This document shows positions 22,312-36,856 of a stretch of 64,000 nt of DNA, piece by piece (position 1 is the stretch's first letter; each line of letters begins with the position of its first letter). Source of the DNA: Edaphochlamys debaryana (lineage: Eukaryota > Chlorophyta > Chlorophyceae > Chlamydomonadales). The position numbers and the translations under genes were made by a program. The notes under the pieces were generated by a model that was given only the letters and a program-made list of their open reading frames with translations, did no database searches and was not told where the DNA came from. The stretch lies in contig JAEHOE010000199.1 in NCBI GenBank assembly GCA_016858145.1, positions 1 to 64,000 of the forward strand. The letters run 5' to 3'.

Positions 22312-24239
22312 ATGAGTTCCGTGTACGACGACGGTGAGAACGGCGTCGCCCCACTGTCGATCGTTTGAACAGATTCCCGCTCACCCACGATGCTTTCCTG
22401 CAGACCGTAGATGACTTCGTCGGCGAATACGCGCCCGCCTCCCTCGGCTACACCCGACGCCCACACCGCCTCATGTCGGCTGGACTTGACGGGGTCATGG
22501 GCCTGCTCAATGTCATTGAAAGAGCAGACGGTAAGAAGGTGACAATTCGCGACGACGGCACCTCACGGACACATGTTTGTTAGCTCAGACTCTGAATCAT
22601 TTACTTTCAGAGCCGTCGGTCATGGAGACCCTGCGGGACTGCATGAGTCGGCCCTGCATTCTGGAAGGACCCCTGGAGCACGTGGTGACAGAAGAAAGCG
22701 TCCTCAAGATCAACGCCGCCCTCTGGTCGCCGAATGAGGAGCGCCTGGTCCTTAGAGCCCTGGACGCAGCCCTTCCCTGGTCGGGCAGGTTTGACCTCGG
22801 ATGGCTGCAGCGTGTCAGCGCCGACCACGACGGCGAGGGTGTCTCGCGTTCACGCTTTCTGGCTCCGGGAGCGGGCGCGTCCTACATGCTGGAGAGGTAC
22901 GAAACGTCGCTGCCGAGTGACTCTTTGGCAACCTCTCGACAATATCGTGTGATGAATGCTTCAGGTGCTTGTTGCACTGGTACGATCTGCGATGGACCCA
23001 GACCACCCTGCCAATGCCCCCCTCGACGCTGGTACGCGGCATCAGCGCCCTCTCCGCGATACTGTTCGAGTCCACTCCTCGCGTCCGGGTGGCTGACCAG
23101 TCCACCGCGGCTCCCGATTACGTCGCCGCTGGTTCCTGGCTGCTGGAGAACATGGGAGAGGTCATGATGTGGGCAGATGCAACCAACGTGGAAGCGCTAG
23201 TGCACGGGTGGATCGCTAAAGACGTGAAGGGGCCCAATGGACTGGTACTCGCTGGAGGGGCGGTCGCTAACTCCCTTCGGCCGCCTCACAGCCGCAAGCC
23301 CATCAATCGCTCCGACGCCGACTTCTTCGTTCTCGGAGCAGTCAATGCAGGTGCAGCAACAAAGATCGTCGAGTCCTTCCTACGTCGCCTCTACGACGGG
23401 TATGACATCTCACAAGTGGTGGTCACCGAGTGCGCGGTCACGGTGACTCTCAACACTCACGACCCCCAAGGTGGGCCTGCGAGAGCACCCAACAAAGACT
23501 TGGATTACACAACTGAGCGCCCCCAACCATCCAGCGCTCACAACTTGGTGCAACCATTCCTCGCGCAAAACCACAGGAGGTCGCCGCACAGACACTGGGC
23601 TCAAGGTGCAAATCGTCCTGAGAACATACACAAACGGCTCCCATCTCCTCCTCTCCTTCGATATGTGCGGGATTATGGTACTCTGCACACCGCACGGGGT
23701 GATCTACGCAAATCGAAGGCAAGTCACCCTTGGCCATCTTCGGCTACGCCCCGCCCATCGCCAACACGCCAGACCGTTTCAATTCCTGCAGATACATCGA
23801 ATGCCACGCTCGTGGCGGAATCCAAGTCCTGCTGAGCAGCGAGTTCAGGCACATCCAGGGGTGCTTCTCAAGACTGCCGTACCGGATGTCAAAGAAGCTC
23901 GTTGCTGATCTCTTCACCGAGCTCCCGATGACCTGGCAAGCCTGCTCGGCAGTGGCAAAAATGGAGGTCGGGACTGCAATGGAGTCCGGGCGCGACAGCG
24001 GGAGTGATGGAGGCACCAAGCTCCGCCTTGTTGCCAATCGGACAGATGCCTCTTCCATCGCGGAGATATGTCGGCCATTAGTGGCTGCTTGGTACACGTC
24101 GCCATCGGCGGAATGGCGCAACAGGAGTGTTCCGTCGTGGGCGCTCCTGGATGCTCACCGCGCCGCAATTGTCGGGGTCGGTGCGGACATGCGGGTCGAC
24201 GACTGGAAGGGCACAATCGTGATCGACGCCAGGGCATGA
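22312..24239 (+). pseudogene. Nucleotidyltransferase-fold protein gene, one frameshift
   Basis: Plus-strand gene with GT-AG introns: ATG 22,312; intron 22,323-22,372 (tentative); exon to 22,530; intron 22,531-22,610; exon 22,611-22,896; intron 22,897-22,964; exon to 23,470; intron 23,471 to about 23,576 or 23,588. The core matches the nucleotidyltransferase-like layout seen in proteins of giant viruses, fungi and mobile elements: LAGGAVANSL (glycine-rich turn), then SDADFFVLG (the D-x-D metal-binding pattern), LKVQIVLRTYTN, LLLSFDMCG, and a later RYIECHARGGIQVL resembling the conserved Tyr/Arg-Lys-Gly-Phe region. Near 23,728 the frame must shift by one base (VTL then AIFGYAPP), so the copy is broken or the base is an error. 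I infer nucleotide transfer to RNA, protein or small molecules; the substrate is unknown. The stop is at 24,239. Confidence 0.6.
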
Positions 24240-24832
24240 TCAGTTGGCTGCGAGAATCGCCTCTGGCAGACCGTAGTGCACGCAGGGGTTCACGGCTGGA
24301 CTGGTGAATTCCTCGCGCCTACCGGGCAATTGGTTACCGATGATGCAAATTTCGGCCGGGTGGGTGGCCCCCGCGAGGTCAGGGGGGTGGCCCAAGCAGG
24401 ATTGGGACACAACTTTTTCATGACCGTGACGGTGGCTGCTACCATGTTCGCCACGATTGTTAATCTATGCGAGGTCGAAGTTGCTTGCACCGCTGCATAT
24501 GATGTCTGCACATCGGTGCCGTTCGACGAACGTCGAAATTACTGCCCAATACCCCACGCGTCGGTCTCCACTCCTGTTGCAGCTCTCACACCCCCCCCCC
24601 CCCAGTATACCTAGCGCCACCATAGGGCCGTAACAGCAGCGTCTCGCGTGTCATCCTGCACATAACTACCTGACCTGCGTCATCACAACAGCTGCCTACG
24701 TCAGACTACCGAACATACATGCATTACACTTGAGACAACCCTAATGCCACCAATCTTCCTGCCGCCCTCTCCCTCACCGTTTCGGCCTGTCCCGTCCCAA
24801 CCGGTCCCGTCTGCTTCCCGGTCAGACTCTCA
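24240..24832. other. Intergenic between two convergent genes
   Basis: No gene seen. It contains a run of about 14-15 C residues around 24,590-24,604, which is a likely place for length errors. Confidence 0.6.
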
Positions 24833-27562
24833 TCAACGGCGAACCTTCTTCTGAGACTTCTTCGCCGACTGCTTCTGACGCTTGGGCTTTGCCCCGACGG
24901 CTTCCTCGGGGTCCTCCTCCACCTCCGGCTTATCAGCCACCGTGATGTCGGAAGGGAAGTCCTCCAACTCCCCGAGCCAAACCAGAGCAGACCGCAGTTC
25001 TGCGACGGCCATGCCGAAATCGTCCGAGCACTTGTACGGCAGTGGCAGAGCTCCGGCCGCCATCATGTACACCGCCACGGCCGGAGGCGGGCCCTTGTCC
25101 CCCAAGCGCTTCCACACCTTGGTGCGCTTTCCGAGCAGAGGTGCGAACACTGGCCGTAGAGCGCAAGTCTCGATGCGGGCAGCCACGATCAGCTCCGTGG
25201 CGCGGAACCAAGCATAGCCGTCCTTATTGGGGAAGACTATCCGGTCGTTGTAGTACACTGAGAGCTTCTCGCACGCCTGTCGGCCGGCCTGCTTTGACGC
25301 ATCGGAATCGCCCCCGCGAGCGGACGGCTCGGGCACGTCGAGCTCTGCCACTTTGCGCTCCCACAAGCGTTGAGTCTCGTCAGCCTGCTGCGCCTCCTCT
25401 ACGCTGGCTCCGGGGGCAGCGTCAAAGGAGGGCGCACCGGCACCCACCAGAACAGGCCGAGGGAGGACGTCGATCGTCGCGGACCGAATGGGCGGCCGCG
25501 GGTCGCCGGCGGGCACCACCACCGGCATCGCAGCCTCGCCGTACCGATCGCGCCACGCCGTGCGCATGTTGTCCAGGCGCAAAAAATGCAGGCACCACGG
25601 GACGCGTGGCTGGACGCGATTCTATCTATCTATATTATATTGATTCGAAGGGATGAGCTCAGCAACGGTGCCCGCGAGTTGGTGACCCGTGTAGAGGTCG
25701 TCGAGACGTGCGTCACGAAGGTCGCGGACGACATGAGCGTGGGAAGCGCAGATTGCGAGCAGCTCGTCGGTGGTTAGCTCTCCAATCGCATTGTGCGTGC
25801 TCTGATCAGCGCCCTCGGGTCCCGTGTGGCTGAACGCCCCCGACCTTCTTGGCAGGACTTGCAAGTGACGGGAATCGTTCATCAACCTCTTGGTGAGCGT
25901 CTTGGAGGGAGCGGTCAGCCAGACGGGTGGCAGAAACTCGCCGGTCGCGGAGTCGAATAGATTGGGTGGAAGACGCTTGGACCAGTTCATGCCAGGGCCG
26001 GCTCGATCGTTCCATGGAGGCAGAGGCCGGGGAACGTTGGCGGGGTCATGGGGTTGAACGACGCCGACGCCCGGAGCGTCATCATCGTCGGTCTCGCCCT
26101 CCTCTGACTCGCTGGCCGACAGCTCCTCGCCGCTCTCGGACTCCTCGCCCAACCCTCCACCATCTGCCGTGAGAGCGGAAGGCGTCTGCGGAGAAAGCGA
26201 AGGCGTGAGGCGGTTGTGAAGCGCCAACTAACAGCCCGTGCTGGCCGCCAGCGACGTCGGCGCCGGTCGCACCTGTGCGGCACCGGCGCCACTCGGAGGA
26301 GCGCTGGACTGCACTTGGTACCCTTGAATCACTCCAGGAGCCGGGACCACAGCTGCCGGCACGCCTCCGATTGCGGGCAGCCGTGACCTCCGCACGCCTT
26401 GGAAGAACGCGAAGGAGCCGCACAACGCTGAGTCCGCCAGCGCGGCGGAGCGCTGACGTTGAAGGAAGGCGGTCACTTGCGCGGCCAGGCGAGTGAGGAG
26501 AAGAGCCGTCAGGGGTGAGAGGGACACGGGGATGTTGTTCTCCAGGGTCACCACCACGATTCCGTCCAGGTCCGCCAGCCGGAGTGGCAGGCAGAAGGGC
26601 ACCACCGCGCCCATGACGCCGTCCGAGAAGTGGAGCAGAGCGACCGCAAGGGTGCACCTCTCATCCTCGAAATCGTAGTCCTCCGCCGTAAACTCCAGCT
26701 AGTCCTGCAATGTTATGCACATACATCCGTTAAAACCACTCCACGAATGGGAAAGTTGGCTGCCAAGGGAAGGAACCAAGCACTGCGACCGCGATCAACC
26801 GTATCAAGTAGTCACCCTCCAAACGAACATCCCCGTTCACCCACCGGGAGAATGTAGACGGACCCGACTGTGAGCTCAGCGTGGTCGGTGCCGTGTGCGA
26901 CGAGAGCCTGAGCAGCCGCGTGAGCCGCTACCCCGCCAAGGACGAGGACCTCGTTGAACTTTGCGGTCGACACGTCATCCTCCACTCCCTCCGGCGGTTG
27001 ACGCAGACGGAAAGCAGCCGCCTTGAATTGGTCCTTGTTATCGAAGCCGTAGCCAAACCGCCACTCTCCGTCGAGCGACGCCAGCACGTTGCCAGAGGAA
27101 TAGGGGGATGCCGGGGTGGTGCTGCTGCCCTTATCGGAAGGTGTGTACACAGCGGGGAAGCACAGCCTCGAAGACTTCGCGACGAGCGCCCTGTCCACCT
27201 GTACGCAGGAAAGGGAGCTTCCCGTGTTTAGAGGGATGCGCTCTACATTTGCTCCTAGTCAACGGCAACCTAAATCACTGGGCTGGAAGCTACCAAGAGC
27301 TTACCGTTCCGAGCTGGGAGGTCCTAGGCACCCCTGTGCCACCCCCGGGGGGCTCCAGGCAGCCTGAAAAAGCGAAATGGGGAATCGATTGAGGAACCGC
27401 GGGACGTGACTTCACCACACGAGCTTAATGGCCTTATGCCTCACTTTTCAGTTTGCGGAGGGCTGCGAATGAAGAAGGAGGGCCACCAGCCTCCACAAGC
27501 CCAGCCAGCTCGTGCCGCACTACTTCAATCTCGACGTCTTGCGAGCTCAAGAACACCGCCAT
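24833..27562 (-). CDS. Unrecognised multi-exon protein with acidic centre and basic tail
   Basis: Family not recognised. Exons join in phase from ATG 27,562 (MAVFLSSQDVEIEVVRHELA) through a small exon near 27,310-27,365, an exon starting at 27,198, and one starting at about 26,691. An 87-nt intron (26,186-26,272) follows. The last part ends at 24,833. An in-frame TAG at 25,622 falls in a short TCTA microsatellite; a small in-phase intron here or an expansion mutation would explain it. The product is about 750 residues: a globular N-terminal half, a strongly acidic Ser/Glu/Asp segment (SESGEELSASESEEGETDDD), a globular C-terminal domain (LSVYYNDRIVFPNKDGYAWF) and a Lys/Arg tail (KPKRQKQSAKKSQKKVRR) typical of a nuclear localisation or DNA-binding tail. 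The segment TLAVALLHFSDGVMGAVV ... VSLSPLTALL resembles the C-terminal block of the U1/U2 protein. Confidence 0.6.
25621..25634. repeat. TCTA microsatellite inside a coding region
   Basis: About three and a half TCTA units, which on the minus strand (GATAGATAG) create the in-frame TAG stop of the gene at 24,833-27,562. Confidence 0.6.
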
Positions 27563-27967
27563 GTTGAACCGCTACAGATACAACCGCATAGACGCCTTGG
27601 CGCAAGCCTCGCAAATCTATATTGCAATCGTTCGCGTGAGGCCCGCCTCGTATGTCGTGTCGCTATATGCGTTTAGATGATAACCAAGCGGCGGGCGTGT
27701 GTGGGAATGTGTAGCGCGAATCATAATTTGGGACCGGACTGCTCGCCCCAGCCATCCCCGGGCAACGTGATTGTCCGGCAACCGGCCACAACGAGTAAGC
27801 CTTCGCGAGGAGGCGTATCTGTCCAACAAGAGAGCGACAGAGTAAGATCGCTGGGGACAAGGGGGAGAGAGGTGATGTAGGACCCGCTCAGTCGAGAGGT
27901 GATGTCAAGGGTGTTCCCATATCGCCTACCTCCTGGCTACCAGCCGTTGTGTCGGGCCAACGACCAA
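27563..27967. other. Upstream region of the unknown gene, up to unit U2
   Basis: No gene recognised. A TATA-like CTATATGC lies near 27,662. The stretch does not carry the shared right-end repeats, so this gene's promoter is unlike those of the element units. Confidence 0.4.
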
Positions 27968-28499
27968 GGGCACCTCACGACGCCGTTATACTCTGACGTG
28001 CTCCGAAAAGGATCGAAAGGGCTTACATCCCCGATGGCAGAGGCGTTTTGCACAGGGCCCTTACAGCTATTCAGCTTGACCGGACAGCCCCCCTCCACCT
28101 CTCGTGCCCGGAGCTCTAGTGCCCTCACCACTATACCAGGCACCCCTTCTGACGAAACAGGTTGCCAAACACGCCCACACACCGAAGCACATACAGCTAA
28201 AACCGACAGCAGGGGCTGCCTGGTTGCCCTCCTCATCATGCCCTCCACGTGGCTCCCCTAGTCAGGCTCTAGGGAACACCCCCCCCCCGCCTTCCGCCAT
28301 AGTTCTGCTGGCCTTCCTTCCGAATAACCTAGTTGGAAGTCCATCTCACCCCTCTTGCATTCCACAAGCAAACCTCTACCTCATCCACTTTGGGCATCAA
28401 ACGACGCAGCGGCCTTCCGCAACGAGCCTGCAACCACCTCCGCGGCCCGACGTTAACCCTCCAATCGAGTCCAGTCCCGACTTTGCCTTCAGAGCTCCC

Positions 28500-31131
28500 T
28501 CACTCGTCCGAAATGTCCTGCATGCTGGTCACGACGAGGCCACCCGCCGCCGCCTCAAACGTCAGCGTGCCGGTCAGGAGCGGCGGCAGGGAATCCAGCG
28601 ACACCTTCAGCATCATGGTCTGCTTCTTGCGGACCAGTGACGCAAGGTTCTCCGGGAGTGCGAGGTGACCCGACAACAGGTCCGGTCGGTTCACCGCAGC
28701 CTGAACGATGCCCTCCGCGTGCTCAAACGCCACCACCATCATGGGCACCTGCACACAATAACGCGATGCGATTAGGCTCCTCCAACCCTTTGCGTCGTCC
28801 AACACCTCGGCAAATGGCCCTCACCGGGTTCGGCTCCAGCGCCGAGGACGGCGTCGACGCCGATCCGCCCCTGCCGGACGACATCGCGCTCCCTCCCGGC
28901 CTGCCCGCGACCGCGCGGGGACCCGCGCTGTACGTTGTGAATGGCGACCACAAGTGGAACTGCAGGACCACGGGCTGGCCGTCGCTGTACGGGTACACGT
29001 GTGGGGCCAGACGCTGGTGCCACTCCACACGGTACTCCGACACGGGCGGGCGAATGATGCAAAGCTTGGGCCGCGCGTAGGCCGTCAAGAGGCGGACCGC
29101 CGTCGAAGCCGGAGGGGCGCAGCACAGCAGGTTTCCCATCAGCCACAGCGCCGGAGACAAACCTGGCTCCGCGAGAGCGCCCTTCTTCAGTACGCCGCCA
29201 AGCACGACCACCGGGCGACGCTCGTGCATCTGCTCCTCGACCGTGTTGTCGAAATCCTTGCAGAACGGGTCGTCGTTCTTTGCGGGAATCACCTCGCAGC
29301 GGGCGAAGCCCACGTTTTTCATCACGAGGGCACCCGACTCCGAGCACAGCACGTCGCCCGTCCCGTCCCGCTTGGCGCCCAGAACCATGCCGTACCGGAC
29401 ACACTTGACGCGTGGGCCCGGGTCCACTTTGCGTCCGTCCAGGTACACCACCACCGCGCGGCGGCCTGAAGGAAGGTCTGTGTACTTCTCGTCGACCCCC
29501 TCGTCCATGAGGGACGACACAGGAATGCGCCGCACGCTATGGCGCTCGCTCTCCACCTTCAGCCCGGGCACAATCGGGAGGCACCACTCGCCCAGGAAGT
29601 GAATCCGCGAGTTGTTGGTGGTCTTGTACGTCGCGCTGGGGAGTGGCTGGCAGTCTCGCATGACCTTGTCTGTGACACCGCTCTTGGGGAGCAGCACCAC
29701 GTTCTCGAAGCGGAACTGCGAGGCATAAGCTGGCGTCACCAACAAAGAGATGCAACACAAAAGACAAGGGTGCAAGTTTGACAATGAAACTCACCAGCCC
29801 GCCAAGCGATCCGTCCAGTCGCTCCACGACTTGCTTCATGAAGTGGTAGTCCAGCAGGAACACCGCGACATGACTCGCAGGAGTGTCCTGAGCTGGCGGG
29901 TACTTGGATTCCGCGTACTGCCAGCCCTTCAGGCCGTACGCCATGTTGCCAGTCATCCCGAACTCCTCCGGCGACGGGGGGTTGGGGTTGCGCTGAGTGA
30001 GCGCTTGCATGCACCAGGCAGGGTTGGACACGTAGTTGCCGACCGTGCTCTGCATGAATGCGCCGACAGTGACGCCCGACGACCCCCTGCAAACAATAAA
30101 GAACCGCGGTCAGGCACCCTCATCACAACGACAACACAAGGGATTGCCTGCAATATCTATTCCAGCGACCTACCCTGCGCCGGCGTTGGGGTGATGGAGG
30201 GTCCACCGCATGGGCGCGTCCACGAATTCCTCGCGGGTGTCCTCCACCTCCTCCATGTCGTCGGCAACGCACCCGTCGACCTCCGGCTGGATGGAAGAGA
30301 CAGCCGCTCCTGATGTGGCTGCAGAGGCGACCGGCGTGGACGCCTCGACGCCATGCGCGATGTTGTGAGTAACGCCCGACGGCATGGGAGCATTGACACC
30401 GGGGAGGGTGAGACCGCCCTCGACCGGGATGGCGCCCCCAGCCCTCGCGTCGACGCTGAAAAGGAAACAACACAGAAAGCGAGTGAACCTTGCTGACACT
30501 GTCTGCTCCTGCACTGCCACACGCAACATTATGGGTTTCGCTGCTCACCTCGTGGGGATGATCCGCTCAGGCGTCGGCTGCTTGTTTGCCGGGAGAGCCT
30601 TCACGTCGCCATCACCAGCTGCGTCCACCACCATGTCGTCCGACCTACAATGATCACAGACGCGTCTCATGTTGCTGCGCCCAAAAACAGTGCGTCCCTC
30701 GCGGTGGTGTGAGGTTCCCGGTTCTTGTTACTCACACGTCGCCGCCAACGGCCTGAACACCGTCGTCGGCTTCGGACGCGCCTCTCGTCTCCTCCCTACA
30801 CCAACAACGTTGACAGGGTCAGCAGGTTCAACGGATCGTGGGTGTGGGTGGACCGGCAAACGTTAACAACCTCACCCTGGGCCGACATTCTTGCACCGCT
30901 TAGACAAAGCCGCACTGCAAGGCAGACTAGTCTCAGGATCACGAAACCAGCCCAACTGGGGCAACTCGAGCCCAGCACTGCTTCTGCACACATGGTTTAC
31001 CCGACATCGCCAGTCTCGGACCGGGGAGCCTTCCCACACCTGAACAACGGCATACATATGAGTTACCAACAACGATGGATAGTGCAAACCGGGGCAACAA
31101 ACACTCACCTTGCAGACATCCGAAGGGCCAT
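28500..31131 (-). CDS. Unrecognised nine-exon nuclear-type protein of unit U2
   Basis: Second copy of the U1 gene, ATG at 31,131 and stop at 28,500, with the same nine-exon structure and all frames open. In the largest exon about 12 of 220 residues differ from U1 (for example Gly/Asp, Arg/Cys, Glu/Lys and Lys/Glu), mostly explained by single transitions. Nuclear localisation patch and C-terminal block are kept. One splice context shows which donor is used: the GTGCGG present in U1 near 19,850 is ATGCGG here, so the GTAGGT donor about 25 bases further on, shared by both copies, must be the real one. Function unknown; the gene is intact in both units while the nearby RepHel is not. Confidence 0.75.
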
Positions 31132-31215
31132 CACTACACTGCACACACTCTGGCGCCATCTAACGCATCGCGAGAACTGAAGTGGCTTCGGGTCATATAA
31201 ACCACGGGTATCAAT

Positions 31216-32814
31216 TCATAAACAGCATAGCCACCAAACTGGCAACTTAAATCGGGCGTGCCTACGTACGACAGTCGGCGCCACAAGTCGCCGAGCCGCC
31301 ACACACGAAGAACATCCCGAACGAAGACTCCGCATCGGACTCAATACATGCACCTCAGAGACGTGCTGTGGGGCTGGGTAGGAAGAGGAAGGACGCACCG
31401 TATATTTTGACGTCGGACGGTAATACAAGTGGGCGACGACCACGGAAAAAGAGGCACGGCGAAACGGCCCCGTGCATTGCCAAAGCGGCCACACCCGCCG
31501 TGCCGACTCCCACTACACCCCACAACGCATGCCTGTTGGCCTGAATATGAAGTGCCCGGGCCGACGATCTCAAGCAAGGGGGATGGCCAGCCGACGTGCA
31601 AGTTGGCGACGGACGCTGAAAAACCAGCACGACGAAACGGCCCCGTGCATGCCCAACAAGGCCACACCCGCCGTGCTGACTCCCAGTACCCATCCCAAGG
31701 CATTACGGTGGGCCTGGTTATGAACTGGGCCCGACGATTTCAACACAACGGACCGTCGTGCAAGTGACCGACGCACCCTGGCGACGCAGCACGTCGAAAC
31801 GAGCCCATGCACTCCAATGCGGCCACCACCGACGTGCCTCAATCAAGCACAACTCCCGCATCCCCCCCGCACCCATATAAGTGTTTCGCGCGGCGATTGA
31901 AGGACACTCCCAAATCGCGTCGGTGGCCACTCAAAAGCGTCCGCAGCCGCGAGGACGCCCGGTAGGGACTCATGTCGCCCATGTTGGACTCATTGTCCAA
32001 CGCATGACTGTGGGACTGGGTAAGAGGGGAGAGGGGACACAACGTCCGGGCCGACCATTTCAACAAGTTGGACCGACCTGCATATGAGCCCCGATGCTGC
32101 TCAGGGACAGACTGTGAAACTGGGTAAGAAGGGAAGGAGACACAATTTTGGCGTGTCGGACCGACGTGCTACGAGGGCACGACCGCTGGGGACGCAAAAC
32201 AACGAAACGGCCCCGTGAATTGCGTACGAGGCCACCACCGACGTGCATCCGCCAAACACGACTCCCAATGCCCCGCCCAACGCTTGACTGTTGGACTCGG
32301 TAAGTGGTGACAGGGCCGAAAATTTCAACAAGTCCGACCGACGCGCAAGTGGGCGACGCACGCTGGACACGCAGCACGTCGAAATGGCCCCCTGCATTCC
32401 CAACACGGCCGCCACCGACGTTCCTCAGCCGAGCACGCCTCCCAGTGCCCCCCCAAATGCATGTGTGTGCATCGCGCGGCGAAAGAAGCGACTCCCAAAT
32501 TCCGTCGGTGGCCACTAAAAAGCGTCCGCAGCCGCCAGGACGCCCTATACACTCTTGCTCTTATTTTTGGGCCCTGTAACTCTACTTCATGCCCACCCTG
32601 CGCAACTCGCGTACATTGAATGCCGACCGCCGAGCAAACGCGATATCCGCACGGTCAAGTCCCACTTTTACACCGGCTATTGATGCACAATACATTGGGC
32701 TGAACGGGAAAAATAGCGCTTGCAACTTTCGCCTGGGCGCAGACGGATGACGGTGGGTGCCGGGGGGTAATCTCCTCCGCTTTTCCTACACTACGTTCCG
32801 GAGAGCTACGGTCA
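31216..32814. repeat. Shared right-end block, copy T3
   Basis: Longest of the three right-end blocks. Diverged tandem units repeat the phrases GACTGTGGGACTGGGTAAGA and CGACTCCCA..., with clear copies near 31,850, 32,000, 32,110, 32,285 and 32,440. It ends with the same ~70 bp and hairpin as T1 and T2 (CTCCG 32,775-32,779; CGGAG 32,799-32,803). Confidence 0.75.
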
Positions 32815-32883
32815 CTTCTTGCCCTTCAGGTGATTGCGTTTTGGGGTCGGTCCAATGAACTGAACTGTGTACTACACGGCTAG

Positions 32884-36856
<3,973 letters not shown>

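Larger units (their letters stand above)
27968..32814 (-). mobile_element. Non-autonomous Helitron-like unit U2
   Basis: Second 4.8-kb copy of U1, starting GGGCACCTCACGACG at 27,968 and ending GCTACGGTCA at 32,814. No target-site duplication is evident in the flanks (left ...GACCAA, right CTTCTT...), as expected for Helitrons. In gene sense the left flank begins with T (TTGGTC). Differences from U1 are mostly point transitions, plus length variation in the right-end repeats. It lies directly upstream of the host SRCR gene. Confidence 0.65.

Noticed and set aside
1..32814. Endogenous giant-virus insertion
   Set aside because: Only the nucleotidyltransferase-like gene hints at this. No major capsid protein, DNA polymerase B, packaging ATPase or other core viral gene is seen, whereas Helitron hallmarks are clear.
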